This document shows positions 1-10,141 of a DNA stretch of 64,000 bases, one piece after another. The stretch comes from Oscillospiraceae bacterium (lineage in GTDB: Bacteria > Bacillota > Clostridia > Saccharofermentanales > Saccharofermentanaceae): positions 124,001 through 188,000 of the forward strand of contig CADCLV010000004.1 of NCBI GenBank assembly GCA_902802325.1. The letters run 5' to 3'. The translations under genes were made by a program, and so were the position numbers. The notes under the pieces were generated by a model. It saw only the letters and a list, made by a program, of their open reading frames with translations, made no database searches and had not been told where the DNA came from. How positions within the stretch are numbered: the stretch's first letter is position 1; every line of letters starts with the position of its first letter.

Positions 1-851
1 TTGAATACGGACATGGACTGTTTGCCGTTGATCATGTTCTTTACGTTTGCGATGTCGCAATCCTGACCTGTGATGATCGGATATTCACCTGTGTAAGCAG
101 CTTCCAGAGCATTGGCTACACCAAGAGCGGTGGAGTCGTTGGAGCAGAGGACTGCATCCAGCTTTGTGCCGTCAGCATACTGACCTGCGATGATAGCATC
201 CATTCTCTTCTGCGCATTCTCTGTGGACCAGTCAGCTGTAGCAACAGTCTCGAAATCAACCTGGCCGGACTTTACAACGAGCTTGCCCTGATCAATGTAC
301 GGCTTGAGGACATCCATAGCACCGCCGTAGAAGAAACGGGCGTTGTTGTCACCCGGGTCACCGGTGAAGATCTCAATGTTGTAAGGACCATCGGTGCTGT
401 CGAGCTGCAGCTGATCGCGAATGTATTCGCCCTGGATAGTACCAACCTGATAGTTATCGAATGTAGCGTAGTAGGAAACAGCTTCGGTATCCATGATCAG
501 ACGGTCATAAGCGATAACCGGGATGTTCTTTTCCTGAGCTGCTGCAAGAACAGTACCCAGAGAGCTACCATCGATGGAAGCGATAACCAGAACCTTGCAG
601 CCGCCGTTGATCATGTTCTCGATCTGGTTCTGCTGTGTCGGGATATCGTTATCTGCATACTGAAGGTCAACCTGGAAACCGGCAGCTTCCAGCTTCTTCT
701 TCATGTTGTCACCATCCTGGTTCCATCTCTGCAGAGTTTTTGTCGGCATGGCAACACCGACTTTCTTGCTGTCCTGTTTTTTCGCACAACCTGCGCCAAG
801 ACCCATCAGCATGGTACCGGCAAGAAGCACACTCAAAAACTTCTTCTTCAT
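1..851 (-). CDS. Sugar ABC transporter substrate-binding lipoprotein, ChvE/XylF-like (3' end outside window)
   Basis: This is the periplasmic-binding-protein component of a monosaccharide ABC importer, anchored outside the membrane as a lipoprotein. The ATG at 851-849 follows a GGAGG ribosome site. The first 21 residues are a signal peptide ending in a lipobox-like LGAGC. The mature part begins with KKVGVAMPTKTLQRWNQDG and continues with the NDIPTQQNQIENMI and AYDRLI motifs typical of the multiple-sugar (ChvE) and xylose (XylF) binding proteins. About 283 codons are visible and the C-terminal lobe lies beyond base 1. The transporter ATPase and permease are presumably downstream, outside the window. 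Sugar specificity cannot be read from the sequence. Confidence 0.9.
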   Translation of the reverse strand, partial: MKKKFLSVLLAGTMLMGLGAGCAKKQDSKKVGVAMPTKTLQRWNQDGDNMKKKLEAAGFQVDLQYADNDIPTQQNQIENMINGGCKVLVIASIDGSSLGTVLAAAQEKNIPVIAYDRLIMDTEAVSYYATFDNYQVGTIQGEYIRDQLQLDSTDGPYNIEIFTGDPGDNNARFFYGGAMDVLKPYIDQGKLVVKSGQVDFETVATADWSTENAQKRMDAIIAGQYADGTKLDAVLCSNDSTALGVANALEAAYTGEYPIITGQDCDIANVKNMINGKQSMSVF

Positions 852-923
852 TTTTTTTACCTCCGTAAATTTGCTTTCGCAATTTTTATCGCAAATTCAG
901 AGTAGCATGAAGGAGGTCGATAC

Positions 924-995
924 GCACAAAAAAATTGTCGAAAATTTTTCGATGTTGTGCAAAATTTATAAGGTCGAATCAAATTTTATTGACAA
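924..995 (-). promoter_or_regulatory. Promoter/operator region of the sugar-binding lipoprotein gene
   Basis: On the minus strand a TTGTCA (990-995) lies 19 bp from TATAAA (965-970), or 17 bp from a weaker CTTATA. Just downstream, over the expected transcription start, is a perfect 7-1-7 palindrome TCGAAAATTTTTCGA (938-952). An outer inverted pair, GCACAA (924-929) and TTGTGC (955-960), flanks it. The position suggests a repressor site for sugar-dependent control. That is inference; no regulator gene is visible beside it. Confidence 0.45.
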
Positions 996-1011
996 CTTTT
1001 GCGAAACCGTA

Positions 1012-3195
1012 TCAATATTTTTGGATTTGCAGTTTTTCCTGACTATCTACTTTTTTCTTTCCGCGCAGGTCGATTTTATGGTAGCTGCCATCCTGATCCA
1101 GGAAGTGACTTCGAACCGTATCTTCCAGTTCCACGTTCAGAACTTCCATGACTCTTGCCTTACAATCCGGGTCCTCTACAGGGAACAGAAGTTCCACTCT
1201 TCGGATAAGATTTCTCGGCATCCAGTCAGCCGAAGAAAGGTAGATATCTTCCGCGCCTTCGTTATAGAAATAATAGATACGGGAATGCTCCAGGAAACGT
1301 CCGGTAATGGATCTGACCGTGATATTTTCCGAAAGGCCCGCAACTCCCGGACGAAGACAGCAGATCCCTCGTACGATCAGATCGATCTTGACGCCCGCAT
1401 TGGATGCCTCATAAAGCGCATCGATGATGGAAGCATCCACAAGTGAATTCATCTTGGCGATGATCCGGCTCTTCTTTCCCTTCTTTGCGTTCTTTGTCTC
1501 CTGAGAGATCTTTTCCAGGAAATACTTCTTCATTCTGGTCGGAGCCGGGATCAGGCGGCGCCACTCCGGCGGTTCCGAAAAGCCGGAAAGAGTATTGAAG
1601 AATTCCGAAGCATCCACGCCAAATGTTTCCGACGCGGTGAAAAGACCGATGTCAGTATAGATCTTTGCCGTAATATCGTTATAGTTACCGGTCGCCAGGT
1701 GAAGGTAACGGCGGATCCCGTCTTCTTCATCACGGACCACCAGCGTGATCTTACTGTGGGTCTTTAATCCCACCAGACCGTAGATAACATGGCAGCCGGC
1801 TTTCTCCAGCATCTTCGCCCAGTTGATGTTGTTCTCCTCATCAAAGCGGGCCTTCAGTTCAACCAGCACCATTACCTGCTTTCCGTTCTGGGCAGCTTCC
1901 GCCAGAGACTTGATGATCGGGGAACTGCTGCTTACACGGTAAAGGGTCTGCTTGATCGCAAGTACCTTCGGGTCTTCTGCCGCCTGACGGACAAATTCCA
2001 CTACCGGATCAAAAGACTCATAGGGGTGATGTACCAGTCTGTCTTTCTGACGGATCGCATCGAAAATATTCATATCCTTCGGAAACATCTGGGGCCTGGC
2101 CGGCTGGAAAGCATGGTAGCAAAGCTCCGGATAATCATCACTGATCTTTCCGACCACTTTCATGAGGAATGTCAGATCGATGGGGCCGCTGACCGCAAAG
2201 ATATCCTTCTTCGAGATCTTTAAAGACGATGTCAGAAGCTTCAGAAGTCTCTGGTCCATATCCTCGTTGATCTCCATGCGGATGATCTCGCCGAAACGTC
2301 TCTTTCTGACCTGCTCCTCGATTTCTTTCAGAAGATCTTCAGCCTCATCCTCGTCGATATCCAGATCGGCGTTACGCATAACACGGTAGAAACCACAGGC
2401 CAGGACCGAAGAGCCCACAAACAAAGACGAAAGGTTGGCCTTGATGATCTGTTCGATCGGCACGAAGCAGACGCCCGTTGACAGGTGCATTTGAAATAGT
2501 CTCGGAACCACCGCCGGAACCTGAAGGGTGGCAAAGCGGTAGGAAGGATCGATGGTCTTCCCTTTCTTTTCCTGCTTGGCAAGTCTTGCCTTCTTTTCCT
2601 CGTCCGCCTCATCGATCAGTACGCACAGATTGAGCTGGCGGTTATAGATCAGGGGCAGCGGACGGGACGAATCCACGGCCATCGGAGTCAATATCGGATA
2701 CAAAGTGGAACGGAAATAATCATCGCAGACTTCTTTTGCATGCTGATCCAGATCCTGGTAATCGCTTATGTAGATGCCGTGGTTTTTCAGCGACGGCAGA
2801 AGCGATCTTGTATAGGTGGAATACATAAGCGCCATGGCTGCCCGGGCTTTGGCATCGATCTCGGAAAGCTGCTGTTTGACCGTTCTTCCGGAGATATCCA
2901 GTTCATCGTAATCCACACTCTGAAGGTCACGAAGTGAAGCGACACGGACGATATAAAACTCATCCATATTCGATGCCGTGATCGACAGAAATTTCAATCT
3001 TTCCAGAAGCGGATTCTTGGTATCTCTCGATTCAAACAGAATGCGGTTATTAAACTCCAGCCAGCTGAGTTCCCGGTTGAAATACCGGGTCGAGTCGGCC
3101 TCGATATCCGCATTATCCATAGCGGAATGGGCCACTTCCGTGCTGACTCCCTTGAGGATCTTTTCCTTTTCTTTCTTATCTTTCTTGATGCTCAT
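1012..3195 (-). CDS. ppk1: Polyphosphate kinase 1
   Basis: Catalyses reversible transfer of the ATP gamma-phosphate to inorganic polyphosphate. The 727-residue length and domain order (N-terminal, head, two phospholipase-D-like C-terminal domains) match PPK1. The start is clear from YFNRELSWLEFNNR (residues 38-51). The autophosphorylated histidine is H480 in GLKTHSK, and the second conserved histidine is H637 in FLEHSR. A lysine-rich tail of about 30 residues precedes the conserved domain. The start codon overlaps the end of the upstream ppx-like gene by 4 bp (ATGA), so translation is probably coupled. It is the last gene of the leuCDB-ppx-ppk operon. Confidence 0.96.
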   Translation of the reverse strand: MSIKKDKKEKEKILKGVSTEVAHSAMDNADIEADSTRYFNRELSWLEFNNRILFESRDTKNPLLERLKFLSITASNMDEFYIVRVASLRDLQSVDYDELDISGRTVKQQLSEIDAKARAAMALMYSTYTRSLLPSLKNHGIYISDYQDLDQHAKEVCDDYFRSTLYPILTPMAVDSSRPLPLIYNRQLNLCVLIDEADEEKKARLAKQEKKGKTIDPSYRFATLQVPAVVPRLFQMHLSTGVCFVPIEQIIKANLSSLFVGSSVLACGFYRVMRNADLDIDEDEAEDLLKEIEEQVRKRRFGEIIRMEINEDMDQRLLKLLTSSLKISKKDIFAVSGPIDLTFLMKVVGKISDDYPELCYHAFQPARPQMFPKDMNIFDAIRQKDRLVHHPYESFDPVVEFVRQAAEDPKVLAIKQTLYRVSSSSPIIKSLAEAAQNGKQVMVLVELKARFDEENNINWAKMLEKAGCHVIYGLVGLKTHSKITLVVRDEEDGIRRYLHLATGNYNDITAKIYTDIGLFTASETFGVDASEFFNTLSGFSEPPEWRRLIPAPTRMKKYFLEKISQETKNAKKGKKSRIIAKMNSLVDASIIDALYEASNAGVKIDLIVRGICCLRPGVAGLSENITVRSITGRFLEHSRIYYFYNEGAEDIYLSSADWMPRNLIRRVELLFPVEDPDCKARVMEVLNVELEDTVRSHFLDQDGSYHKIDLRGKKKVDSQEKLQIQKY

Positions 3196-4739
3196 TGAAT
3201 CTGCCTCCGGACACGTAAGAATGCTTGTACTGAGAAAAACTGTGTAAACAGGTCAGTATGGTTTTCAAAGAACCATTTATCGTAGGTCATGTCATACATG
3301 GTATCGCCGCTGATCTGAAGTCCTTCCGGAGTCATGACGGCGGTGATGTCATGAAGTTTCTGCTTGTGGGATCCGTCCAGTGCATCCGCCATACGAAGAA
3401 GCGCCGTCAGTTTACTGACCAGTACCTGATCGGAGGTGCTGATCTCCGCATATCTGGCATCGTGGTAGAACTGCGGATCCGTGTAGTATCTTCCCACCAG
3501 CGCCACGATCTTTCTTTCCGGATCGGAAAGTCCGATCAGCTCGGTACGGTCGATGATGCTGTAGGTCGAGGGACTGGGGTTGGAGATATTGATGAATTTA
3601 CCCAGCTCATGCAAAAGCGCGGAAAGACGAAGAAGGGTCCGTTCTCTGCTTCCCATGCCATGCAGTTTCTTTGTCGCGTCAAAGACCGACATGGCTGCAT
3701 TTTCCACAAAGGTAATATGTTTCTTTTCCGACTTATAACGCTTGGCCACATGCCGTGCCGCCGAGATCAGGTCCATTTCCGGATCGATCACCAGGTCGTA
3801 ATGCTTATGGGACCAGGCATAGTCGTACATGACGCCTTCGGTCAGGGAGGCATCCGGCATATGCACACCGTCGACCCCCATATAGTCCAGCATCTTCTTT
3901 ACCATCAGAGCCGTCGGCAAAAGAAGCGGCGCCGTGGATGGCGTAATATCCAGCTGTCGTGCAAGTCTGTCGGATGGGATCTTCAGAAGATCGTTGACCA
4001 CCTTATCGAACCGTTCCAAAGTCAGATAGCAGTATTCTCTCGGGGACTCCCCGGCCAGTGCTTTGATAAAGCCCATGTCACTTCCGAATACCACCAGGTT
4101 CTTATACTTGACGTTTTTCGGTTCGATGGCGTGATACTCCGCCAGATCCTGTGAGATATATTCTTCCAGCACCTCGGTATAGTGAGTGGTCTGCTTGGCC
4201 AGATCCGAAAGCATCTCACTGACACGAAGCGACCCGAGTTTGGTATTCTGGCTGAATACCAGGTCCGACTTATCGTAAAGCGTGGCCTGCATACTTCCGG
4301 AACCGATATCCAGTACCATCGTTCCTTCGGTGACCAGATCCGCAAAATGGGGCTGGCTCTCTTTTACCGCCAGATTATGGAAATACCGCTCCTGGGCGTT
4401 GTCCAGGACCTTGACCCGGATGCCGGTCTGTACCCGGATCTGCTCGATGACCATAGCCCGGTTACTGGCTTCGCGAAATGCACTTGTGGCCACGCACAGG
4501 ACTTCTTTGATCTTATATTCCCTGATCTTTTCGGCAAAGCCCCGTAAAACATCCACCAGCTGGTTGACCACAGAAACCGGGATCACGCCTTCTGAATAGG
4601 CCTTGGATGCAAAGGACAGATATTTCCTGACAGATTCGATCTCTTTGGGAAGGGTGCCCTTATCCCCCAGTTCAAAGATCTTCAGTCGCAAAGACAAAGA
4701 TCCCAGATCGATCACGGCCAAAAGCGTCTTTTTACTCAT
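3192..4739 (-). CDS. Ppx/GppA-family phosphatase with C-terminal HD-like domain
   Basis: A 515-residue protein of the exopolyphosphatase/pppGpp phosphatase family: an actin-like ASKHA fold (residues 1-300) followed by an HD-like helical domain with ALLHELGKF (about 380-390). Position between leuB and ppk, overlapping both, suggests polyphosphate turnover partnered with PPK1. Two phosphate-binding motifs are altered. The usual DLGSNS is DLGSLS near the N-terminus, and the usual DIGGGSTE is DIGSGSMQ (about residue 143). Activity may therefore differ from classical Ppx, and a regulatory or pppGpp-related role cannot be excluded. The start overlaps the leuB end by 8 bp. Confidence 0.85.
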   Translation of the reverse strand: MSKKTLLAVIDLGSLSLRLKIFELGDKGTLPKEIESVRKYLSFASKAYSEGVIPVSVVNQLVDVLRGFAEKIREYKIKEVLCVATSAFREASNRAMVIEQIRVQTGIRVKVLDNAQERYFHNLAVKESQPHFADLVTEGTMVLDIGSGSMQATLYDKSDLVFSQNTKLGSLRVSEMLSDLAKQTTHYTEVLEEYISQDLAEYHAIEPKNVKYKNLVVFGSDMGFIKALAGESPREYCYLTLERFDKVVNDLLKIPSDRLARQLDITPSTAPLLLPTALMVKKMLDYMGVDGVHMPDASLTEGVMYDYAWSHKHYDLVIDPEMDLISAARHVAKRYKSEKKHITFVENAAMSVFDATKKLHGMGSRERTLLRLSALLHELGKFINISNPSPSTYSIIDRTELIGLSDPERKIVALVGRYYTDPQFYHDARYAEISTSDQVLVSKLTALLRMADALDGSHKQKLHDITAVMTPEGLQISGDTMYDMTYDKWFFENHTDLFTQFFSVQAFLRVRRQIQ

Positions 4740-5844
4740 ACCGGTATGCCTCCATGACTTTCTTTGTCATCTCTTCGGTGCCGAGGACTTTTTCCGTCTG
4801 GCCCTGGGCGATATCCACCGTCCGGTATCCGTCAGAAAGAACCTTTTTCACCGCCAGATCCAGACAGTCGGCTTCTTTCGAAAGTCCCAGAGAGAAACGA
4901 AGCATCAGCGCCGCCGACAGTATCGTCGCCAGAGGATTGGCGATGCCTTTTCCGGCTATATCCGGCGCGGAACCATGTACCGGCTCATACATGCCCGGCT
5001 TTCCGGGATCGCCCAGAGATGCCGAAGGAAGCATGCCGATGGAACCGGTGATCATGCCTGCCTCATCCGAAAGAATGTCTCCGAACATGTTACTTGTCAC
5101 GATCACATCCAGGGATGCCGGACGGCGCAGAAGCTGCATGGATGCATTATCCACATACATATAGTCCACTTCCACCTGCGGGTAGTCACCTTTCACCCGT
5201 TCGGTCACTTTTCTCCAAAGTCTGGATGTCTCCAGGATATTCGCCTTATCTACCACCGTCAGTTTCTTTTTTCTTTCCATGGCTGAAGTAAAGCCGACCC
5301 GTAAGATCCGCTCGATCTCCGCTTCACTATAGGTCTCCACATCGAAGGCTTCCATGCCCTTGGGAGTACCGTTTTCCAGGGTTTCCGAAGATTCGGAAAG
5401 TCCCCGTTTTCCAAAATAAATACCGCCGGTCAGTTCCCGGACGATCAGAATATCCACTCCGTTTTCCACCAGATCCGGGCGAAGCGGACTTGCCTCTTTC
5501 AGTTCCGGAAACAGTACCGCCACACGCAGATTCGCAAAAAGCCCCAGGCCTTTCCGAAGTCCCAGAAGCGCTGCCTCCGGACGCTTATTTCCGGGAAGGC
5601 TGTCCCATTTCGGTCCGCCTACGGCGCCCAGAAGCACCGCATCGCAGTTCCGGGCGAGAGAAAGAGTTTCAGGCGGAAGCGGATCTGCGGTCTCATCGAT
5701 GGCGATGCCGCCGGCCATGGCTTCCGTAAAGAGAAAACGATGACCGGATCCCTCCGCCACCTTTTCCAGCACCTGACAGGTGCTCTTTGTTACTTCCGGT
5801 CCGATCCCGTCTCCGGGTATTACGGTAATCCGATATTCTGCCAT
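4732..5844 (-). CDS. leuB: 3-isopropylmalate dehydrogenase
   Basis: Oxidises and decarboxylates 3-isopropylmalate in leucine biosynthesis, using NAD. The 370-residue length is normal. The N-terminal [14 protein letters not shown] and the C-terminal [18 protein letters not shown], with [11 protein letters not shown] before it, are family signatures carrying substrate, metal and NAD contacts. It lies directly after leuC and leuD (14-bp gap to leuD) and its end overlaps the ppx-like gene, so the five genes read as one transcript. leuA is not in the window. Confidence 0.97.
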   Translation of the reverse strand: MAEYRITVIPGDGIGPEVTKSTCQVLEKVAEGSGHRFLFTEAMAGGIAIDETADPLPPETLSLARNCDAVLLGAVGGPKWDSLPGNKRPEAALLGLRKGLGLFANLRVAVLFPELKEASPLRPDLVENGVDILIVRELTGGIYFGKRGLSESSETLENGTPKGMEAFDVETYSEAEIERILRVGFTSAMERKKKLTVVDKANILETSRLWRKVTERVKGDYPQVEVDYMYVDNASMQLLRRPASLDVIVTSNMFGDILSDEAGMITGSIGMLPSASLGDPGKPGMYEPVHGSAPDIAGKGIANPLATILSAALMLRFSLGLSKEADCLDLAVKKVLSDGYRTVDIAQGQTEKVLGTEEMTKKVMEAYRYE

Positions 5845-5858
5845 GGTTCACTCACCTC

Positions 5859-6356
5859 TTATTTTTTATTCTGTTTTGCGCGGGTATAGCCCACCAGGCC
5901 ATCTGCGCGGATGATCTCGCTTATGAATTCGGGAAATGCACCTGCATGAAATACGATTCCGGTTGTGAGATCTTTGATCTCTCCGGTATCAAAATCCACG
6001 GTGATGCGGTCGCCGTCAGAGATCTTCTCGTAGGCTTCTTCACATTCCAGGATCGCCAGTCCCGTATTGATGCTGTTGCGGTAAAAGATCCGGGCAAAGG
6101 ACGGGGCGATCACACAGGCGATCCCGCTGGCCTTAATGGCTACCGGCGCATGTTCTCTTGAAGACCCGCATCCGAAGTTAGGTCCCGCCACGATGATGGC
6201 GCCCTCTTCCACTTTCGATTTGAAATCCGGATCCAGATCTTCCATACAGTGGGAAGCAAGTTCCATCTTATCCGATGTATTCAGATAGCGTGCCGGGATG
6301 ATCACATCCGTATCCACATTGGCGCCGTACTTAATGACTTTTCCTTCGATCTTCAT
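5859..6356 (-). CDS. leuD: 3-isopropylmalate dehydratase small subunit
   Basis: Small subunit of the isopropylmalate isomerase that interconverts 2- and 3-isopropylmalate. At 165 residues it is the short form found with separate leuC in Firmicutes and archaea. It contains [15 protein letters not shown] near the start and the swivelling-domain motif [14 protein letters not shown] (about residues 58-71). The start codon overlaps the leuC stop by 4 bp, which fits stoichiometric production of the two subunits. Confidence 0.96.
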   Translation of the reverse strand: MKIEGKVIKYGANVDTDVIIPARYLNTSDKMELASHCMEDLDPDFKSKVEEGAIIVAGPNFGCGSSREHAPVAIKASGIACVIAPSFARIFYRNSINTGLAILECEEAYEKISDGDRITVDFDTGEIKDLTTGIVFHAGAFPEFISEIIRADGLVGYTRAKQNKK

Positions 6357-7648
6357 GCTTCGCCTTCTTTCTCCAGAAGGGCCGGATCTGCGATATATCC
6401 CAGTACAGAAGAGGCCGCAGCCACTTCTACTCCGGTCAGATAGACTTCCGATCCCTTATGTCCCATGCGTCCCACAAAGTTCCGGTTCGTGGTGGAGACA
6501 CACTTTTCTCCCTCTGCCAGAACGCCCATATATCCGCCAAGGCAAGGACCGCAGGTGGGCGCCGATACGACACAGCCAGAATCGACAAACACTTCCAGAA
6601 GACCTTCCTTCAGGCATTGCTTATAGACTCTTTGGGAACCGGGAAGAATGATCGCCCGAATTCCCTCTTTGACCTTTCTTCCGGAAAGGATCGATGCTGC
6701 CTTTCTCATATCTTCGATACGGCCATTGGTACAGGAACCGATGACCACCTGATCGATCTCGATCTTGGGGAACGATCCGATCTCTTTCGTATTGGACGGA
6801 AGATGCGGGAAAGCCACCATAGGACGGATCGAGGAAAGATCGATGTCGACGGTCTTTTCATATACTGCATCCTCATCCGGGAAAAGCCATTCCGGAGCAC
6901 TCTGATAGCCTCCGGGGATCTTTTCCGAAAGATAGGAAAGCGTGATCTCATCTACCGGGAAGATCCCGTTTTTAGCGCCGCACTCGATCGCCATATTGCA
7001 GATGGTCAGACGGTCCGCCATGAAAAGTTCTTTTACCCCTTCCCCGGTAAATTCCAAAGAACGGTACAGGGCGCCGTCCACGCCGATTCTACCGATCAGG
7101 TAAAGGATCACGTCTTTTCCGGCCACATATCGGGGAAGTTTTCCCGTTAGGTTGACCCGGATCGCTTCCGGCACTTTAAACCATGTCTGACCGGAGGCCA
7201 TGGCGCAGGCAAGATCTGTTGATCCGACGCCTGTGGAAAAAGCACCTAGCGCGCCATATGTGCAGGTATGGGAATCGGCGCCGATGATCAGGTCACCGGG
7301 CTTGACAAGTCCGTTATCCGGAAGGATGACATGTTCCACGCCCATGCCTTCCTGTCCCTGCTCGTAGTAGTATTTTATATTCTGCTTTCTGGCAAACTCC
7401 CGCATGCGCTTACATTGGGCTGCGGACTTGATATCTTTATTCGGCGCGAAATGATCCGGAACCAGTGCGATCTTTTCGTTATCGAAGACCCGGTCGAATC
7501 CGCTTTTTTCGAAAATATCGATTGCCGGCGGAGTGGTAATGTCGTTTCCTAAAAGAAGATCCAGGGATGCCAGTATCAGGTCTCCCGGCGCACAGCTTTC
7601 CTTCTTGGCGTGCCTTGATAGGATCTTCTGTGTCATAGTCATGCTCAT
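6353..7648 (-). CDS. leuC: 3-isopropylmalate dehydratase large subunit
   Basis: Aconitase-family large subunit holding the 4Fe-4S cluster. Cluster cysteines are in VIGSCTNG and in [21 protein letters not shown] is also present. The open frame extends up to 7714, but the ATG at 7648 ([10 protein letters not shown]) is preferred. The promoter with -10 at 7686-7691 puts transcription start near 7679, inside the extended frame, and family members begin at this motif. The product is then 431 residues. It heads the leuCDB-ppx-ppk operon. No T-box or leader-peptide attenuator was recognised in the short 5' leader. Confidence 0.95.
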   Translation of the reverse strand: MSMTMTQKILSRHAKKESCAPGDLILASLDLLLGNDITTPPAIDIFEKSGFDRVFDNEKIALVPDHFAPNKDIKSAAQCKRMREFARKQNIKYYYEQGQEGMGVEHVILPDNGLVKPGDLIIGADSHTCTYGALGAFSTGVGSTDLACAMASGQTWFKVPEAIRVNLTGKLPRYVAGKDVILYLIGRIGVDGALYRSLEFTGEGVKELFMADRLTICNMAIECGAKNGIFPVDEITLSYLSEKIPGGYQSAPEWLFPDEDAVYEKTVDIDLSSIRPMVAFPHLPSNTKEIGSFPKIEIDQVVIGSCTNGRIEDMRKAASILSGRKVKEGIRAIILPGSQRVYKQCLKEGLLEVFVDSGCVVSAPTCGPCLGGYMGVLAEGEKCVSTTNRNFVGRMGHKGSEVYLTGVEVAAASSVLGYIADPALLEKEGEA

Positions 7649-7685
7649 TTTTACGGACCTGCCTTTGCGTATGTCTCTACCTTTA

Positions 7686-7714
7686 ATGATACTTTCCAAA
7701 TCGGCGGTACGCAA
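7686..7714 (-). promoter_or_regulatory. Promoter of leuCDB-ppx-ppk
   Basis: TTGCGT (-35, 7709-7714) is separated by 17 bp from TATCAT (-10, 7686-7691) on the minus strand. The predicted transcript starts about 30 bases before the leuC ATG at 7648, leaving little room for a leader-based control element. Confidence 0.6.
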
Positions 7715-7750
7715 GAAAGAATGTTGAGATTTCTTTATATTAAGGAATTA

Positions 7751-7759
7751 TGATATAAT
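7751..7759 (+). promoter_or_regulatory. Extended -10 promoter for the zinc-ribbon/ABC-F pair
   Basis: TGATATAAT is a perfect extended -10 element (TGnTATAAT). It lies about 35 bp before the ATG at 7794, which follows an AAAGGAG ribosome site. No good -35 is present at 16-18 bp, which is usual for extended -10 promoters. Confidence 0.65.
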
Positions 7760-7793
7760 GCGTTTGATAGCATCGTAAAAGGAGTATCTAATC

Positions 7794-8168
7794 ATGAGCA
7801 GATTCAATATGTTTCAGAACTACAATAACGTAGATGCCAATTATTCCAATACCGCCAACACGAAAGTGCATGAATATGGTGAGGAGATCGCCAAGCTCAA
7901 AAATCAGGTGGAAAGATTGAATCTGATCACAGAAGGTATGTGGGAACTTCTGAAAGAAAAGGGCATGAAGGACGAAGATCTCGTCGCTGCCATCTCCCGT
8001 GTGGATGAAGCTAAAAAGGCAAAGAAGAAAGCACTGGAAGAAGGAACCGACGATAAGAACACGGTCCTTTGCCCCAACTGCCACGTTCCGCTTCAGAATA
8101 ACGGCAACCTGGCCAACCGGTGCATTTACTGCGGACACGAGATCATTACGAGTCCTTTTAAGACGTAA
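7794..8168 (+). CDS. Small zinc-ribbon protein of unknown function
   Basis: A 124-residue protein. The N-terminal half is rich in Asn/Tyr, then residues 25-60 form a likely coiled coil (EYGEEIAKLKNQVERLN), followed by a Lys-rich stretch. The C-terminus carries a CPNCHVPL and CIYCGHEI pair, a treble-clef or rubredoxin-like zinc site (CxxC-x15-CxxC). I do not recognise a named family. It sits 36 bp upstream of the ABC-F gene behind the same promoter, so a role linked to translation is possible but unproven. Confidence 0.75.
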   Translation: MSRFNMFQNYNNVDANYSNTANTKVHEYGEEIAKLKNQVERLNLITEGMWELLKEKGMKDEDLVAAISRVDEAKKAKKKALEEGTDDKNTVLCPNCHVPLQNNGNLANRCIYCGHEIITSPFKT

Positions 8169-8204
8169 TCATTATTCTTAACTATATCGGAGGATCTTTC
8201 TTCC

Positions 8205-10103
8205 ATGCCGTTAATATCGGTCAATAAAGTTTCGAAGTCGTATCATTCCAGACTTCTTCTCGATGAAGTCTCGTTTTCGGTCGAGCGGGGCGACAAGATC
8301 GCCTTGATTGGAAATAACGGCACGGGCAAATCCACGCTGTTCAAAATGATCCAGGGCAAGGTCTCACCGGACGAAGGTGAAGTCCTGCATCACGGTACTT
8401 CCATTGCCGGGTATCTGACCCAGAATATGGAAGAACTGGACATGGGCGGAAGTCTTCTCATCAGTGAAGAACTGCAGAAGATCGAAGATAGGATGCGCGA
8501 GGCGGAATACCGTCTGGCCCATGCCGACAGTTCCCAGTCCCAGTCTCTTCTTCGCACATATGAACAGCTCACTTCCCGCTTTGAGGCCCTCGGCGGCTAT
8601 GATTATGAACCCCGCATGAAGGCAGCCCTGGCAGGGCTGGGACTTTCCAATATCGACTGGACACGGGACGTCAACAGTTTTTCCGGTGGCGAGAAAATGC
8701 GTATCTGTCTGGCACGTCTCATCGTGTCGAGGCCGGATATCCTTCTTTTGGACGAGCCGACGAACCATCTGGACACCGATGCCATGGAATGGCTGGAGTC
8801 CTTTATCCGCTCCTACGGCGGCGCCGTGCTTCTGATCTCCCATGACCGATACTTCATCGATCAGACTGTTACCAAGGTCTTTGAACTGGAAAACGGCCAC
8901 ATTACCGCCTACCGCGGAAACTATACCGACTACAAAGAGCAGAAGCAGCGTTTCCTGGAAGACCAGCGTCAGGTCGTTGCCAACCTGGAAAAGGAACTGA
9001 CCCGTCAGGAAGGCGTTACCCAGACCATGCTTTCTCATAGAAATATTTCCGGCTATCACGCCCGTGAAAAAGTGGTGGCGAAGCTTTCGGAGAAACTTTC
9101 GGCCGAGCGGGCCAAGCTTTCCGGCGGACCTCTGAAGATGAGCTTTAAACTTATGCCGGAAGAACGTTCCGGAGATCCGGACAAGAAACTTCTGGAAGCC
9201 AGAGACCTGGGAAAGACTTTCCCGGACGGCAAAGTCCTCTTCTCTCACGTTTCTTTTGAGATCAAGGCCTCGGACAAGATGTTCCTTCTGGGTCCCAACG
9301 GCTGCGGCAAATCCACTATGTTATCTCTTCTTCTGGGTAAGATCCCGGAGTTTGACGGCGATGTTCTGATCTCCGGTTCGTCCCGTATCGGCTACATGGG
9401 CCAGTTCGTGGATTTCGAATCAGAAGAGCGTACCATATTGGAAGAACTGATGGAGCGAAGCGAGCTGGGCGAAACTTCCGCCCGTAATCTTCTTGCCCGC
9501 TTCGGATTTCGGGATATCGATGTCTATAAGAAGATCTCTGTCCTCTCCGGCGGCGAAAGATCCCGTCTGTATCTTTGCTGCCTTCTGGAAGAAAAGCCGG
9601 AGCTTTTGTTCCTGGATGAGCCGACAAACCATCTGGATATCGAGTCCAGAGAAGTACTGGAAGATGCCCTCGCCGGCTATAACGGCGCGATCCTGGCTGT
9701 CAGCCATGACCGTTATTTCATCGAAAAATGCCAGAGCCGCATCTTAGGTTTCCTGGGAGAAAAGGTGAAACTTCTGGACCGCTACGATGAATACCGCCGC
9801 GAGTACAAAGCATATTTGGAGCAGAAAAATGCCGACCGTGCCCCGCGCGCCTCAAAGGAGGAGAAACCGAAGAAGGATTCTTCCCCCGTCGTGAACCGGG
9901 CCCAGGAAAGAAAAGAAATCGCCAAACGCAAAGAACGCATGCGTTTTCTGGAAGCACAGATCGCAGAAAAAGAAGCCCGTCAGAAAGAACTGGAGTCTTC
10001 TTTCGGCCCTTCCACCCCGCCTTCGGATTACGATGAATATGCGGCCATCGGCGAGGAGTTGGAAGCCATGTACGATGAATACATGGAACTGGAAAGCACC
10101 TGA
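8205..10103 (+). CDS. ABC-F family ATPase (ribosome-associated)
   Basis: A 632-residue soluble protein with two ABC domains and no membrane segments, the architecture of ABC-F factors that act at the ribosomal E site. Domain 1: Walker A GNNGTGKST (about 36-44), signature FSGGEKMRICLARL, Walker B LLLDEPTNHLD. Domain 2: GPNGCGKST, signature LSGGERSRLYL, LLFLDEPTNHLD. Between them is the interdomain linker helix region (about 240-310), and a charged coiled coil follows domain 2 (about 540-632). This resembles housekeeping YdiF/Uup-type members. An antibiotic-resistance role cannot be decided from sequence alone. Confidence 0.93.
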   Translation: MPLISVNKVSKSYHSRLLLDEVSFSVERGDKIALIGNNGTGKSTLFKMIQGKVSPDEGEVLHHGTSIAGYLTQNMEELDMGGSLLISEELQKIEDRMREAEYRLAHADSSQSQSLLRTYEQLTSRFEALGGYDYEPRMKAALAGLGLSNIDWTRDVNSFSGGEKMRICLARLIVSRPDILLLDEPTNHLDTDAMEWLESFIRSYGGAVLLISHDRYFIDQTVTKVFELENGHITAYRGNYTDYKEQKQRFLEDQRQVVANLEKELTRQEGVTQTMLSHRNISGYHAREKVVAKLSEKLSAERAKLSGGPLKMSFKLMPEERSGDPDKKLLEARDLGKTFPDGKVLFSHVSFEIKASDKMFLLGPNGCGKSTMLSLLLGKIPEFDGDVLISGSSRIGYMGQFVDFESEERTILEELMERSELGETSARNLLARFGFRDIDVYKKISVLSGGERSRLYLCCLLEEKPELLFLDEPTNHLDIESREVLEDALAGYNGAILAVSHDRYFIEKCQSRILGFLGEKVKLLDRYDEYRREYKAYLEQKNADRAPRASKEEKPKKDSSPVVNRAQERKEIAKRKERMRFLEAQIAEKEARQKELESSFGPSTPPSDYDEYAAIGEELEAMYDEYMELEST

Positions 10104-10141
10104 TCACAGAATTCTTCACCTGATACAAAACTGACGAAAAG

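Noticed and set aside
703-1446. Plus-strand open frame between the lipoprotein and ppk
   Set aside because: Overlaps the ends of both real minus-strand genes and their promoter region; no ribosome site or family match.
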